NCBI GenBank assembly: GCA_003456035.1
Contig: DMPJ01000473.1
Location: forward strand, 164-7,692
Reading direction: 5' to 3'
Length of the DNA stretch: 7,529 nucleotides
Origin: Planktothrix sp. UBA8402
Lineage (GTDB): Bacteria; Cyanobacteriota; Cyanobacteriia; Cyanobacteriales; Microcoleaceae
Made by a program: the position numbers and the translations under genes. Each line of letters starts with the position of its first letter. Position 1 is the stretch's first letter. Shown here piece after piece: positions 1 to 6,249 of this stretch. The notes under the pieces are model-generated. The model did no database searches. It saw only the letters and a program-made list of their open reading frames with translations, and was not told the origin of the DNA.

Positions 1-2514
1 TTAACTTATCCTGAAGTTTACGAGGTCGGAGTCTCAAATCTTGGCCATGTTATTCTTTATAATATCTTAAATACTCAACCTCGGCAATTATGCGATCGCG
101 CCTATCTCCCAGCGTCGGACTTAGCAAAAAAATTACGCGAGACTAAAACCCCTCTATTTGGTGTTGAGTCCCGTCATTTTTTAATAGATTTTGATATTTT
201 AGGATTTAGCCTCAGCTACGAATTAGGGGCAACAAATATCTTAGAAATGTTAGATTTAGCTGGAATTCCTTTAACTTGGGAAGACCGACAAAATTATTCG
301 GTTTGGGGTGATAATAAAAATTCCGATCAACCCCATTATCCCTTAATTTTTGCCGGAGGACAAACAGCCACATCTAACCCCGAACCCTACTCGGATTTTT
401 TTGATTTTATCGCTTTAGGAGATGGGGAAGAATTATTACCCGAAATTGGATTAGTTTTAGAAGAATGCAAGAAAAAAGACCTAGATAGAAAAGCCGTATT
501 ACTCGATTTAGCCAAAATTCCAGGGGTCTATGTTCCCCAATTTTATCAGATGGCAGAAGATGGTTCTGTTCATCCCAAACGTCCCGATGTTCCCCCCAAA
601 ATTTTAAGACGGGTGGCCGCACCAATGCCCGCCTATTCGATTAAATTTGTTCCCTATGTACAAACAGTTCATGATCGGTTAGTAATTGAAGTGAGACGGG
701 GTTGTACAAGGGGATGTCGTTTTTGTCAACCCGGAATGTTAACCCGTCCGGCGCGAGATGTGAAACCGGAAGATGTGATTCAAGCTGTTGAAAAAGGGAT
801 GAAAGAAACGGGTTATAATGAATTTTCCTTATTATCTTTGAGTTGTTCCGATTATTTATCCTTACCCTCGGTGGGAATGGAAATAAAGAACCGTCTGAAA
901 GATTATAATGTCAGTCTATCTTTACCTAGTCAACGGGTCGATCGCTTTGATGAAAATATTGCTAATATTCTAGGGGGAGCGCGACAAAGTGGGTTAACTT
1001 TTGCCCCAGAAGCGGGAACTCAAAGAATGCGAGATATTATTAATAAAGGGTTAACTAATGAGGAATTACTAACCGGAATTAAAACCGCTTTTGACCAAGG
1101 GTGGGAGAAAATTAAACTCTATTTTATGATTGGTTTACCTGGAGAAACCGATGCGGATATATTAGGAATTGCCGAAACCGTTGCTTGGTTAAAACGAGAA
1201 TGTTCGGCTCAAGATCGGAGAAAGTTAAACTTTAATTTAACTATTTCTAATTTTACACCTAAACCCCATACTCCCTTTCAATGGCATTCAGTTTCCACTA
1301 CCGAATTCCAACGCAAACAGAAATTATTAAAACAAGAATTTCGACAAATGCGAGGGGTAAAGGTAAACTTTACTGATGTTAGAATATCGGCAATGGAGGA
1401 TTTTGTTGGTAGAGGCGATCGCCGTTTAGGGCCAGTTGTTCGTCGGGCGTGGGAACTCGGGGCGGGAATGGACTCCTGGTGGGAAAGTTTGGATCGAGCT
1501 TTTGGCGCTTGGACACAGGCGATCGAAGAAGCAGGTTTGAGTTGGAAATATCGTCGGGTGGAAAGCGGGGAATGGAATTTAATTGAGGGAATAGGGAACA
1601 GTCAAGAACAGGATTATGAGATATTATTAGATCAGCCTTTACCTTGGGATCATATTGACACTGGAATTGATAAAAATTGGCTTAAAGAAGATTTAAAACG
1701 GGCTTTAGAAGCGACAACCGTTCCTGATTGTTCCTTTGAAAGTTGTTCCCATTGTGGAGTTTGTGGCACGGATTTTGGTCATAATATTGTGATCAAATCT
1801 CCTCCTATTCCCCAATTTACGGGGGAATTTATTCCCAATTCTCAACGAGTCCAACGTTTAAGAGTTAGATTTGGAAAATTAGGAGATATGGCTTTAGTCG
1901 GACATTTGGATTTATTCCGATTATTTGACCGGGCAATTCGTCGGGCTTCAATTCCTTTAGCTTTTACCGGAGGATATCGTCCAAATCCGCGAATTTCAAT
2001 TGCTTTTGCCTTACCATTAGGAGTAACAAGTAGCGGAGAAATTGTGGATTTTGAATTAACAGAATCCATGAATATAGAAGAATTTCGCCAAAAATTAGCC
2101 CAGGGTTTGCCCGATACCATTCCTCTATATCAGATTCAAGAAGTACCCATAGAATTACCCTCCCTAACCGATGCGGTGGAAAAAGCAGAATATTATTTAA
2201 CCGTAAATTGGATAGGGAAAGAAAATGCTATCCCCGAATGGTTAAATTGGATTAATGCAGTTAAAGCCACATCAGAAATTTTATGGGAGAAAACCACAAA
2301 ATCAGGCAAAAAAACCGTGATCAATTTACGAGAACAACTATTTGAACTAGAAATGATTTCCGAAAAAGATCAACTGCTACGTTATGTCGGGAGTTGTCGG
2401 AATGATGGGACACAACTACGACCCGAACTGATGATTAAGATGTTAGAACAGGTAACTGGCAAAGAATTCCAATTGTTACACATTCACCGCCAGGGACTTT
2501 TAACCCAACCCTAA
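1..2514 (+). CDS. Radical SAM protein fused to DUF2344 (5'-partial)
   Basis: The frame is open from base 1, and the residues before the first ATG (base 247) are family-like, so the start lies upstream of the window. 837 residues are visible and a few dozen are probably missing. Numbering visible residues, 1-150 resemble a B12-binding-like domain (GVSNLG near the start, later FAGGQTATSNPEPYSDFF and ALGDGEE). The radical SAM core spans about 225-450 and carries the CxxxCxxC [4Fe-4S] motif at C235, C239 and C242, FAPEAG from 334 and KLYFMIGLPGET ending at 383. A second cysteine cluster (C577, C582, C585, C588) could hold another Fe-S cluster or zinc. From about 615 to 815 is the DUF2344 domain. 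The architecture matches the uncharacterised TIGR03960 plus TIGR03936 fusion, often found beside RNase E/G genes, as here. Substrate and reaction are unknown. The fold assignment is firm; a role in RNA or ribosome biology is inference from context. Confidence 0.93.
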   Translation, partial: LTYPEVYEVGVSNLGHVILYNILNTQPRQLCDRAYLPASDLAKKLRETKTPLFGVESRHFLIDFDILGFSLSYELGATNILEMLDLAGIPLTWEDRQNYSVWGDNKNSDQPHYPLIFAGGQTATSNPEPYSDFFDFIALGDGEELLPEIGLVLEECKKKDLDRKAVLLDLAKIPGVYVPQFYQMAEDGSVHPKRPDVPPKILRRVAAPMPAYSIKFVPYVQTVHDRLVIEVRRGCTRGCRFCQPGMLTRPARDVKPEDVIQAVEKGMKETGYNEFSLLSLSCSDYLSLPSVGMEIKNRLKDYNVSLSLPSQRVDRFDENIANILGGARQSGLTFAPEAGTQRMRDIINKGLTNEELLTGIKTAFDQGWEKIKLYFMIGLPGETDADILGIAETVAWLKRECSAQDRRKLNFNLTISNFTPKPHTPFQWHSVSTTEFQRKQKLLKQEFRQMRGVKVNFTDVRISAMEDFVGRGDRRLGPVVRRAWELGAGMDSWWESLDRAFGAWTQAIEEAGLSWKYRRVESGEWNLIEGIGNSQEQDYEILLDQPLPWDHIDTGIDKNWLKEDLKRALEATTVPDCSFESCSHCGVCGTDFGHNIVIKSPPIPQFTGEFIPNSQRVQRLRVRFGKLGDMALVGHLDLFRLFDRAIRRASIPLAFTGGYRPNPRISIAFALPLGVTSSGEIVDFELTESMNIEEFRQKLAQGLPDTIPLYQIQEVPIELPSLTDAVEKAEYYLTVNWIGKENAIPEWLNWINAVKATSEILWEKTTKSGKKTVINLREQLFELEMISEKDQLLRYVGSCRNDGTQLRPELMIKMLEQVTGKEFQLLHIHRQGLLTQP
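92..99. repeat. HIP1 octamer
   Basis: GCGATCGC, the highly iterated palindrome of many cyanobacterial genomes, lies within the radical SAM gene. It serves as a taxonomic marker and has no assigned role here. Confidence 0.85.
1415..1422. repeat. HIP1 octamer
   Basis: GCGATCGC embedded in the full 10-base palindrome GGCGATCGCC (1414-1423), within the radical SAM gene. It is the second of three copies in this window. Confidence 0.85.
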
Positions 2515-2633
2515 AAAACTTCCATATCCGGTGATAATTTGTGTTTACGATCATGCTATCATGGAACTAGGTAAGCCAAGTTTTGTGGCATAGTGGGCGG
2601 GTTCGCCTGGATCTAGGCTGCAAATAGACAATA

Positions 2634-2664
2634 TTACAGATTGCAGGTTCAAAGCGGCTATAAT
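2634..2664 (+). promoter_or_regulatory. Candidate promoter of rne leader
   Basis: A perfect TATAAT lies at 2659-2664. The best -35 candidate is TTACAG at 2634-2639, only a moderate match and 19 bases away, so the promoter rests mainly on the -10 box. The predicted start near 2671 falls at the 5' edge of the folded block beginning at 2668, which would give an rne leader of about 557 bases. A 6-bp inverted repeat, CTGCAA (2618-2623) and TTGCAG (2641-2646), flanks the -35 region and could be an operator. Confidence 0.4.
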
Positions 2665-2667
2665 AAA

Positions 2668-2758
2668 CTGATCAAGCCGGAAGCTCACCTGTACTTAAAG
2701 TCAGTGTAGGTTCTTGACTGGCAGCGCACCTGTTGATCAGGCGGTTGGGAAATCAACC
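2668..2758 (+). ncRNA. Structured 5' leader element or small RNA upstream of rne
   Basis: A nested fold is readable by eye. The outer stem is CTGATCAA (2668-2675) with TTGATCAG (2733-2740), 8 bp perfect. It continues as GCCGG (2676-2680) with CTGGC (2718-2722, one G-U pair), then AAG (2681-2683) with CTT (2713-2715). The inner hairpin is ACCTGTAC (2687-2694) with GTGTAGGT (2704-2711), 8 bp including two G-U pairs and a 9-base loop. A 10-base bulge lies at 2723-2732. A second small hairpin follows, GGTTG (2743-2747) with CAACC (2754-2758). No known riboswitch or RNA family was recognised. It could be a leader element of rne or a separate small RNA. Confidence 0.42.
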
Positions 2759-2898
2759 AAACCCTAATGTTACTAAAAATCAACGGAAGAAAGTAGCAAA
2801 AAAACTTTTTCTGGCATCTGTCTTGATACCATAAAGAAACAAACACTTTCAATGGCTAGATTTAAGTTCATTGAGGGGAGTTGGGGGAGAGATCATCT

Positions 2899-2922
2899 AG
2901 CTTAGAATGTGCGATCTAAGCT
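2899..2922 (+). other. 8-bp perfect hairpin in rne leader
   Basis: AGCTTAGA (2899-2906) pairs perfectly with TCTAAGCT (2915-2922) around an 8-base loop. No U-tract follows, so it is not a typical intrinsic terminator. It may be an RNA structural element of the leader or a DNA-level dyad for a dimeric regulator. Confidence 0.4.
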
Positions 2923-2986
2923 GTAGTCTGGTGAGATTTTCGTCGATACGGATACTATATTCGTGAGTTAGTCAAGAGGTCAACCC

Positions 2987-3015
2987 CTGTCAAACCCAAG
3001 TCTTGCTTTAGACAG
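2987..3015 (+). other. Bulged hairpin in rne leader
   Basis: CTGTC (2987-2991) pairs with GACAG (3011-3015) and AAA (2992-2994) with TTT (3007-3009), leaving A3010 bulged and a 12-base loop. This is an 8-bp stem seen by eye, modest enough that it could be chance. Confidence 0.25.
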
Positions 3016-3134
3016 AAACTGATGAAGGCAGATGGATAACAAATAACCTCCTATAATTTCAATTTCCCATAACCTTTGAAGGCTTACAGTTGATGAATTT
3101 TGGATGTTAGATTGGGATATTTGTTAACCGTTGA

Positions 3135-3204
3135 GGGAATAGGGAATAGGCAATGGCTAATGGAAATCTCCCTATTCCCTATTGCCCATTCCCCATTGCC
3201 CGTC
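3135..3204. repeat. Inverted heptamer array before rne
   Basis: Ten contiguous 7-base units: GGGAATA, GGGAATA, GGCAATG, GCTAATG, a spacer unit, then CCCTATT, CCCTATT, GCCCATT, CCCCATT and a degenerate last unit. The second half is the reverse complement of the first, with the 7-base register kept across the switch. It can fold as a 13-bp perfect stem (3138-3150 with 3171-3183), or in another register as 13 of 15 pairs (3149-3163 with 3186-3200). It resembles the short tandemly repeated repetitive (STRR) sequences of filamentous cyanobacteria. Confidence 0.8.
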
Positions 3205-3216
3205 TTTCTAAATTTT

Positions 3217-3221
3217 GAGGG
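3217..3221 (+). promoter_or_regulatory. rne ribosome binding site
   Basis: GAGGG ends six bases before the ATG at 3228 and can pair with the anti-Shine-Dalgarno sequence. It sits 12 bases after the heptamer array and supports the chosen rne start. Confidence 0.65.
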
Positions 3222-3227
3222 AATTGA

Positions 3228-5543
3228 ATGTCAAAGCAAATTATTATCGCAGAACAGCAACGAATCGCTGCTGTCTTTTCAGAAGATCAAATTCAAGAAC
3301 TGGTTGTAGCGACCGGAAATCACCAAGTTAGTGATATTTATCTGGGTATCGTGGAAAATGTCCTACCAGGGATTGATGCGGCCTTTGTCAATATTGGAGA
3401 CCCAGAACGAAATGGATTTATCCATGTTTCTGATCTAGGGCCATTACGATTAAAACGCAGTTCCGGTTCCATTACCGAACTATTAAGTCCCCAGCAAAAA
3501 GTTCTGGTGCAGGTGATGAAGGAACCCACCGGAACTAAAGGCCCCCGGTTAACCGGAAATATTTCCTTACCCGGGCGGTATTTGGTCTTAATGCCCTATG
3601 GTAGAGGGGTAAATTTATCCCGACGAATTCGCTCAGAAACGGAACGGAACCGTTTAAGGGCCTTAGCTATTCTAATTAAACCCGCCGGAATGGGGTTATT
3701 AGTCCGTACAGAAGCGGAAGATATGGCCGAGGATGCCATTTTAGAAGATTTAGAAAGTCTGCAAAAACAATGGGAATTGGTGCAACAAGAGGCCCAATCT
3801 TCCCGCCCTCCGGCTTTGTTAAATCGAGATAGTGATTTTATTCAACGGGTGCTCCGGGATATGTACAGCACCGAAGTTAACCGGATTGTGGTTGATACCA
3901 GTACGGGGGTAAAGCGGGTCAAACAACATTTGATGAGTTGGAGTGTCGGGAAAGCTCCTCAAGGGGTATTAATTGACCACCACCGAGAACGGATTCCGAT
4001 TTTAGAGTATTTCCGAGCTAATGCAGCCATTCGAGAGGCTTTAAGACCTAGGGTTGATTTACCATCCGGCGGTTATATCGTGATTGAACCGACGGAAGCC
4101 TTAACGGTAATTGATGTTAACTCTGGCTCCTTTACCCGTTCGGCCACCTCCCGGGAAACGGTATTATGGACAAATTGCGAAGCCGCCACCGAAATCGCCC
4201 GTCAGTTGAGGTTACGCAATATTGCCGGGGTGATTATTGTGGACTTCATTGATATGGATTCTCGCCGAGACCAATTACAAGTCTTGGAACATTTTAATAA
4301 AGTCCTGAAGGCCGATAAAGCCCGACCCCAAATTGCTCAATTATCAGAATTAGGGTTAGTGGAATTAACCCGCAAACGCCAAGGCCAAAATATCTATGAG
4401 TTGTTTGGGCGTACTTGTACTACCTGCGGGGGCTTAGGTCATATTGTCCAGTTACCTGGAGAACCCGAACCCGAACCAGCAGAAACCCCAGAACGAGTCG
4501 TTATTCCCAGTAACCGGATTATTACGTCCCCGAGCAGCAGCGAAACCGCAGAACGGCCCAGTTTACGTCCGGTTCCAGTTTATGAACAGCCTTCTTCCCG
4601 CGAAGAATCAGAAGTTGTCGACTTTGATACGTCTGAGAATTTCCAAGAGTTAGAACTGCTCAACCATCCCAGTTATCAGGATCTTGGGGCCAGTAATGCT
4701 CGTCGCCGTCGCCGTCGAATTCGGGATATGGATTCTCTGGGGCGAGATGAGGAATCTGCGGGCACCTCGAATTCTGCACGGGTGTCTCCGACGGTGAACT
4801 ATGGCGAACCTCGCTCCGATGTCGGGTTTAGTGAAGGGTTTTCCGGACGCAGTGGATTGAGTGAACGCAGCCGGCCCACGAAATCCGAAATTATTAAACC
4901 TTCGGTGGAACCAACCGAGGTGATTTCGGTGGAAATGACTCCAGAGGAACAGGAGGTTTATGCTTTGATGGGGATTTCTCCGTTGATGTTATCCCATGAA
5001 CAGGTGAAAAACTCTCGCTCTGTGATTGTCACGGTTCGCTCTCCTGGGGAAGCACCTGTTTCTCCCACAACTCTGATTGATGAAGATTCCGATGAAGCAC
5101 AAAACCTTCCGCTTTCGATTGGTTCTGGTGAAAGGGTTATTCGGGAACGGTCAATTTCTGAGCGGATTATTCTCGACCGGACAATTCTCGACCGGACAAT
5201 TTCACCATCGGTTATTCCTGACCGAATTTTCGGCGAGCGGTCAATTTCACCAGAGGTTATTCTCGAACCAAAAAAACCGGAAATACTAGAAATATCGGCA
5301 AGATCAGAAACACCGGAAATACTAGAAACACCAGAAATACTAGAAATACTAGAAATACTAGAAACACCGGAAATACTAGAAATACCAGAAATACCAGAAC
5401 CTGAACCAACTAAGGAATTTTTTGTAGAGCAAACCGAGGATGAGTCGCCATCAGAGGATTTCTCTGACTTGGAATCCGATAGTTCGCCGTCGGAGCCGAT
5501 TATTCGCCGTCGTCGCCGTCGGTCTTCGGCTCTAACAGACTAA
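3228..5543 (+). CDS. rne: Ribonuclease E (RNase E/G family endoribonuclease)
   Basis: This single-strand endoribonuclease starts mRNA decay and processes stable RNA in the cytoplasm. The 771-residue product begins MSKQIIIAEQQRIAAVF, typical of cyanobacterial RNase E. An S1 RNA-binding region spans about 35-120 (DIYLGIVENVLPGIDAAFVN). The RNase H-like and DNase I-like parts run to about 390. The expected catalytic aspartates are D296 in VIDVNSG and D339 in IVDFIDM. C397 and C400 in CTTCGGLGH form the zinc-link. Residues 411-771 are a disordered, acidic, repeat-rich tail with Arg tracts at 492-497 and 760-765 and a conserved-looking segment at 570-588 (MTPEEQEVYALMGISPLML). The terminal RRRRRRSSA (760-768) matches the nonapeptide shown in Anabaena to bind PNPase. 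The protein is longer than many cyanobacterial homologues, largely because of the tail repeats. The next gene is on the opposite strand, so rnhB does not directly follow. Confidence 0.97.
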   Translation: MSKQIIIAEQQRIAAVFSEDQIQELVVATGNHQVSDIYLGIVENVLPGIDAAFVNIGDPERNGFIHVSDLGPLRLKRSSGSITELLSPQQKVLVQVMKEPTGTKGPRLTGNISLPGRYLVLMPYGRGVNLSRRIRSETERNRLRALAILIKPAGMGLLVRTEAEDMAEDAILEDLESLQKQWELVQQEAQSSRPPALLNRDSDFIQRVLRDMYSTEVNRIVVDTSTGVKRVKQHLMSWSVGKAPQGVLIDHHRERIPILEYFRANAAIREALRPRVDLPSGGYIVIEPTEALTVIDVNSGSFTRSATSRETVLWTNCEAATEIARQLRLRNIAGVIIVDFIDMDSRRDQLQVLEHFNKVLKADKARPQIAQLSELGLVELTRKRQGQNIYELFGRTCTTCGGLGHIVQLPGEPEPEPAETPERVVIPSNRIITSPSSSETAERPSLRPVPVYEQPSSREESEVVDFDTSENFQELELLNHPSYQDLGASNARRRRRRIRDMDSLGRDEESAGTSNSARVSPTVNYGEPRSDVGFSEGFSGRSGLSERSRPTKSEIIKPSVEPTEVISVEMTPEEQEVYALMGISPLMLSHEQVKNSRSVIVTVRSPGEAPVSPTTLIDEDSDEAQNLPLSIGSGERVIRERSISERIILDRTILDRTISPSVIPDRIFGERSISPEVILEPKKPEILEISARSETPEILETPEILEILEILETPEILEIPEIPEPEPTKEFFVEQTEDESPSEDFSDLESDSSPSEPIIRRRRRRSSALTD
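5136..5270 (+). repeat. 15-base coding tandem repeat in rne tail
   Basis: Nine in-frame units of 15 bases encode residues 637-681 as pentapeptides: VIRER, SISER, IILDR, TILDR, TISPS, VIPDR, IFGER, SISPE, VILEP. The consensus is X-Ile-X-(Asp/Glu)-Arg, alternating hydrophobic and charged residues. Units three and four are nearly identical at DNA level, which suggests local duplication. It does not match the A(D/N)LXX pattern of pentapeptide-repeat proteins. Confidence 0.85.
5280..5396 (+). repeat. 9-base coding tandem repeat in rne tail
   Basis: Thirteen in-frame units of 9 bases, mostly GAAATACTA with GAAACACCG or GAAACACCA variants, encode residues 685-723 as Glu-Ile-Leu or Glu-Thr-Pro tripeptides; units two and three are diverged. 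The block is A-rich and relies on ATA and CTA codons that are scarce in the rest of rne, pointing to recent expansion. Changes in copy number would keep the frame. Confidence 0.88.
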
Positions 5544-5559
5544 AAACAGCTACGGGATT

Positions 5560-5591
5560 TTGAGGGTTAGCAGTTAATTGCTAACCCTCAA
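5560..5591. terminator. Hairpin between convergent rne and minus-strand gene
   Basis: TTGAGGGTTAGCA (5560-5572) pairs perfectly with TGCTAACCCTCAA (5579-5591) around a 6-base loop. It begins 16 bases after the rne stop and lies between convergent genes, where a two-way terminator is expected. Neither strand has a clean U-tract directly after the stem, so it may instead protect 3' ends. Confidence 0.6.
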
Positions 5592-5623
5592 CCAGAATCT
5601 GATTATTTGGGTCGTTATTCATA

Positions 5624-5651
5624 ATTACCCATTACCCATTACTCACTACTT
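5624..5651. repeat. Heptamer repeat overlapping a stop codon
   Basis: Units ATTACCC, ATTACCC, ATTACTC and a degenerate ACTACTT run with a 7-base period. The last unit covers the minus-strand stop codon (TAG, read from 5648 to 5646) and the base triplet before it, so the array reaches the gene's 3' end. Confidence 0.7.
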
Positions 5652-6131
5652 GACTTCAATAATTTCTGTATCCCCAATTTCTTGATTATCAACCATGAAT
5701 GTTTCATGACTATTTCCGTTTAAACTAACCCGAACTTCATTACTTCCTGCTGGTAATTCTGAAAGATAATACCAATTCCCATAAATTCGGGTGACTTTCT
5801 TCCCATTAACATAAAGGTGAGCGTGTCCTTCTTCATAGGAGTCGCTGGGTTGATTGGCTCTTTCTGGTGTGAATTTAAAATTAGTCAATTTCAACTCTAA
5901 ATTCCATCCCTGGCGCGCATCAGGATGGACAACTAAATCCACCGATGGTATTGGTTTACCAGGAGGAATCGAGAGCATTTGATGGTGAGGGGAAGATTTA
6001 TCATGTTGTTGTTCATGGGCTTCAACGGATGATAAACCCAATCGCGTAAAACCACTAAAAAATGTCCCCAAAAGCAAAGAAAACCCAATCACAATAGTCT
6101 GGTTTTTTTTTAAATTAAATTGGCAATTCAT
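5646..6131 (-). CDS. Predicted exported His-rich protein of unknown function
   Basis: This protein of 161 residues starts at the ATG at 6131-6129. A TTG just upstream (6134) is in frame, but ATG is preferred; a weak GAG lies about 10 bases before it. The N-terminus is a signal peptide: basic NLKKN, a hydrophobic stretch TIVIGFSLLLGTFFSGF, then a probable signal peptidase I site after VEA (about residue 38). There is no lipobox cysteine. The mature start, HEQQHDKSSPHHQM, is histidine-rich and could bind a metal. The remainder looks like an all-beta domain, with LELKLTNFKFTPE, GHAHLYVNGKKVTRIYGNWYYL and LPAGSNEVRVSLNGNSHETF. The GHAHLYVNG motif recurs in uncharacterised periplasmic proteins. 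Copper or another metal is only a guess. It converges on rne and diverges from proB, so it is transcribed alone. Confidence 0.82.
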   Translation of the reverse strand: MNCQFNLKKNQTIVIGFSLLLGTFFSGFTRLGLSSVEAHEQQHDKSSPHHQMLSIPPGKPIPSVDLVVHPDARQGWNLELKLTNFKFTPERANQPSDSYEEGHAHLYVNGKKVTRIYGNWYYLSELPAGSNEVRVSLNGNSHETFMVDNQEIGDTEIIEVK

Positions 6132-6193
6132 CAAATTAACTCAAGTAAAGAAAATGGATTTTTTTATGATCTGATATTGATTTTTTTACCTAA

Positions 6194-6224
6194 ATATTAG
6201 TTTTGTCAAAAGACATCCCGTCAA
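6194..6224 (-). promoter_or_regulatory. Weak candidate promoter of the exported-protein gene
   Basis: On the minus strand, TTGACG (6224-6219) precedes TAATAT (6199-6194) with a 19-base spacer. A perfect TTGACA (6209-6204) is also present but lacks a -10 box at the usual distance. The two TTTGAC copies are 15 bases apart. Confidence 0.25.
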
Positions 6225-6249
6225 ACTTAAGCACACTCATAATGGTTAC

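Larger units (their letters stand above)
2515..3227 (+). other. Long non-coding region, probable rne promoter and leader
   Basis: This 713-base stretch separates the radical SAM gene from rne, both on the plus strand. I find no convincing gene in it: the longest ATG-started frames that do not run into rne are very short and lack good ribosome binding sites, and no tRNA, tmRNA, RNase P or SRP RNA signature is visible. It contains a consensus -10 box at 2659, a folded block at 2668-2758, hairpins at 2899-2922 and 2987-3015, an A7-C-T5 tract at 2798-2810, and an inverted period-7 array at 3135-3204. Long structured 5' leaders are known for rne in E. coli, where the enzyme cleaves its own leader to autoregulate. 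Assigning the same role here is inference. Confidence 0.55.

Noticed and set aside
247..249. ATG as start of the radical SAM gene
   Set aside because: The frame is open to base 1 and the upstream residues (PEVYEVGVSNLGHVILYNILN, and later GFSLSYELGATNILEML) fit the family's N-terminal domain, so this ATG is internal.
407..625. Minus-strand open frame, 72 codons
   Set aside because: It lies within the radical SAM coding sequence, has no recognisable domain, and looks like a shadow.
1842..2120. Minus-strand open frame, 92 codons
   Set aside because: It lies opposite the conserved DUF2344 region and its composition reflects the complementary strand.
2641..2660. tRNA-like T-arm (GGTTCAAA) near 2646
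   Set aside because: The flanking bases do not form a T-stem and no anticodon or acceptor arms are present.
2676..2790. Known riboswitch (cobalamin, or glnA-type glutamine motif)
   Set aside because: Some bases recall these motifs (AACGGAAGAAAG), but the conserved boxes and junction layout are absent.
2852..2905. Possible 17-residue upstream open frame in rne leader
   Set aside because: It has an ATG but no Shine-Dalgarno sequence, and its stop falls inside the 2899-2922 hairpin; this is no better than chance without conservation data.
3135..3204. CRISPR array
   Set aside because: Units of 7 bases without unique spacers are a simple tandem repeat, not repeat-spacer structure.
3100..3309. 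Plus-strand open frame running into rne
   Set aside because: It reads through the heptamer array (repetitive peptide) and then rne in another frame; no family match or ribosome binding site.
3338..3529. Minus-strand open frame, 63 codons
   Set aside because: It is opposite the conserved S1 region of rne and is a shadow.
4444..4653. Alternative-frame open reading in rne tail
   Set aside because: It overlaps rne with no start signal and no recognisable domain.
5077..5289. Overlapping frame with repeated GQFST-like peptides
   Set aside because: The apparent peptide repeat is a by-product of the 15-base DNA period in rne read in another frame.
6238..6243. CATAAT as -10 box for proB
   Set aside because: It is close to consensus and well placed, but no acceptable -35 sequence lies 15-19 bases upstream.
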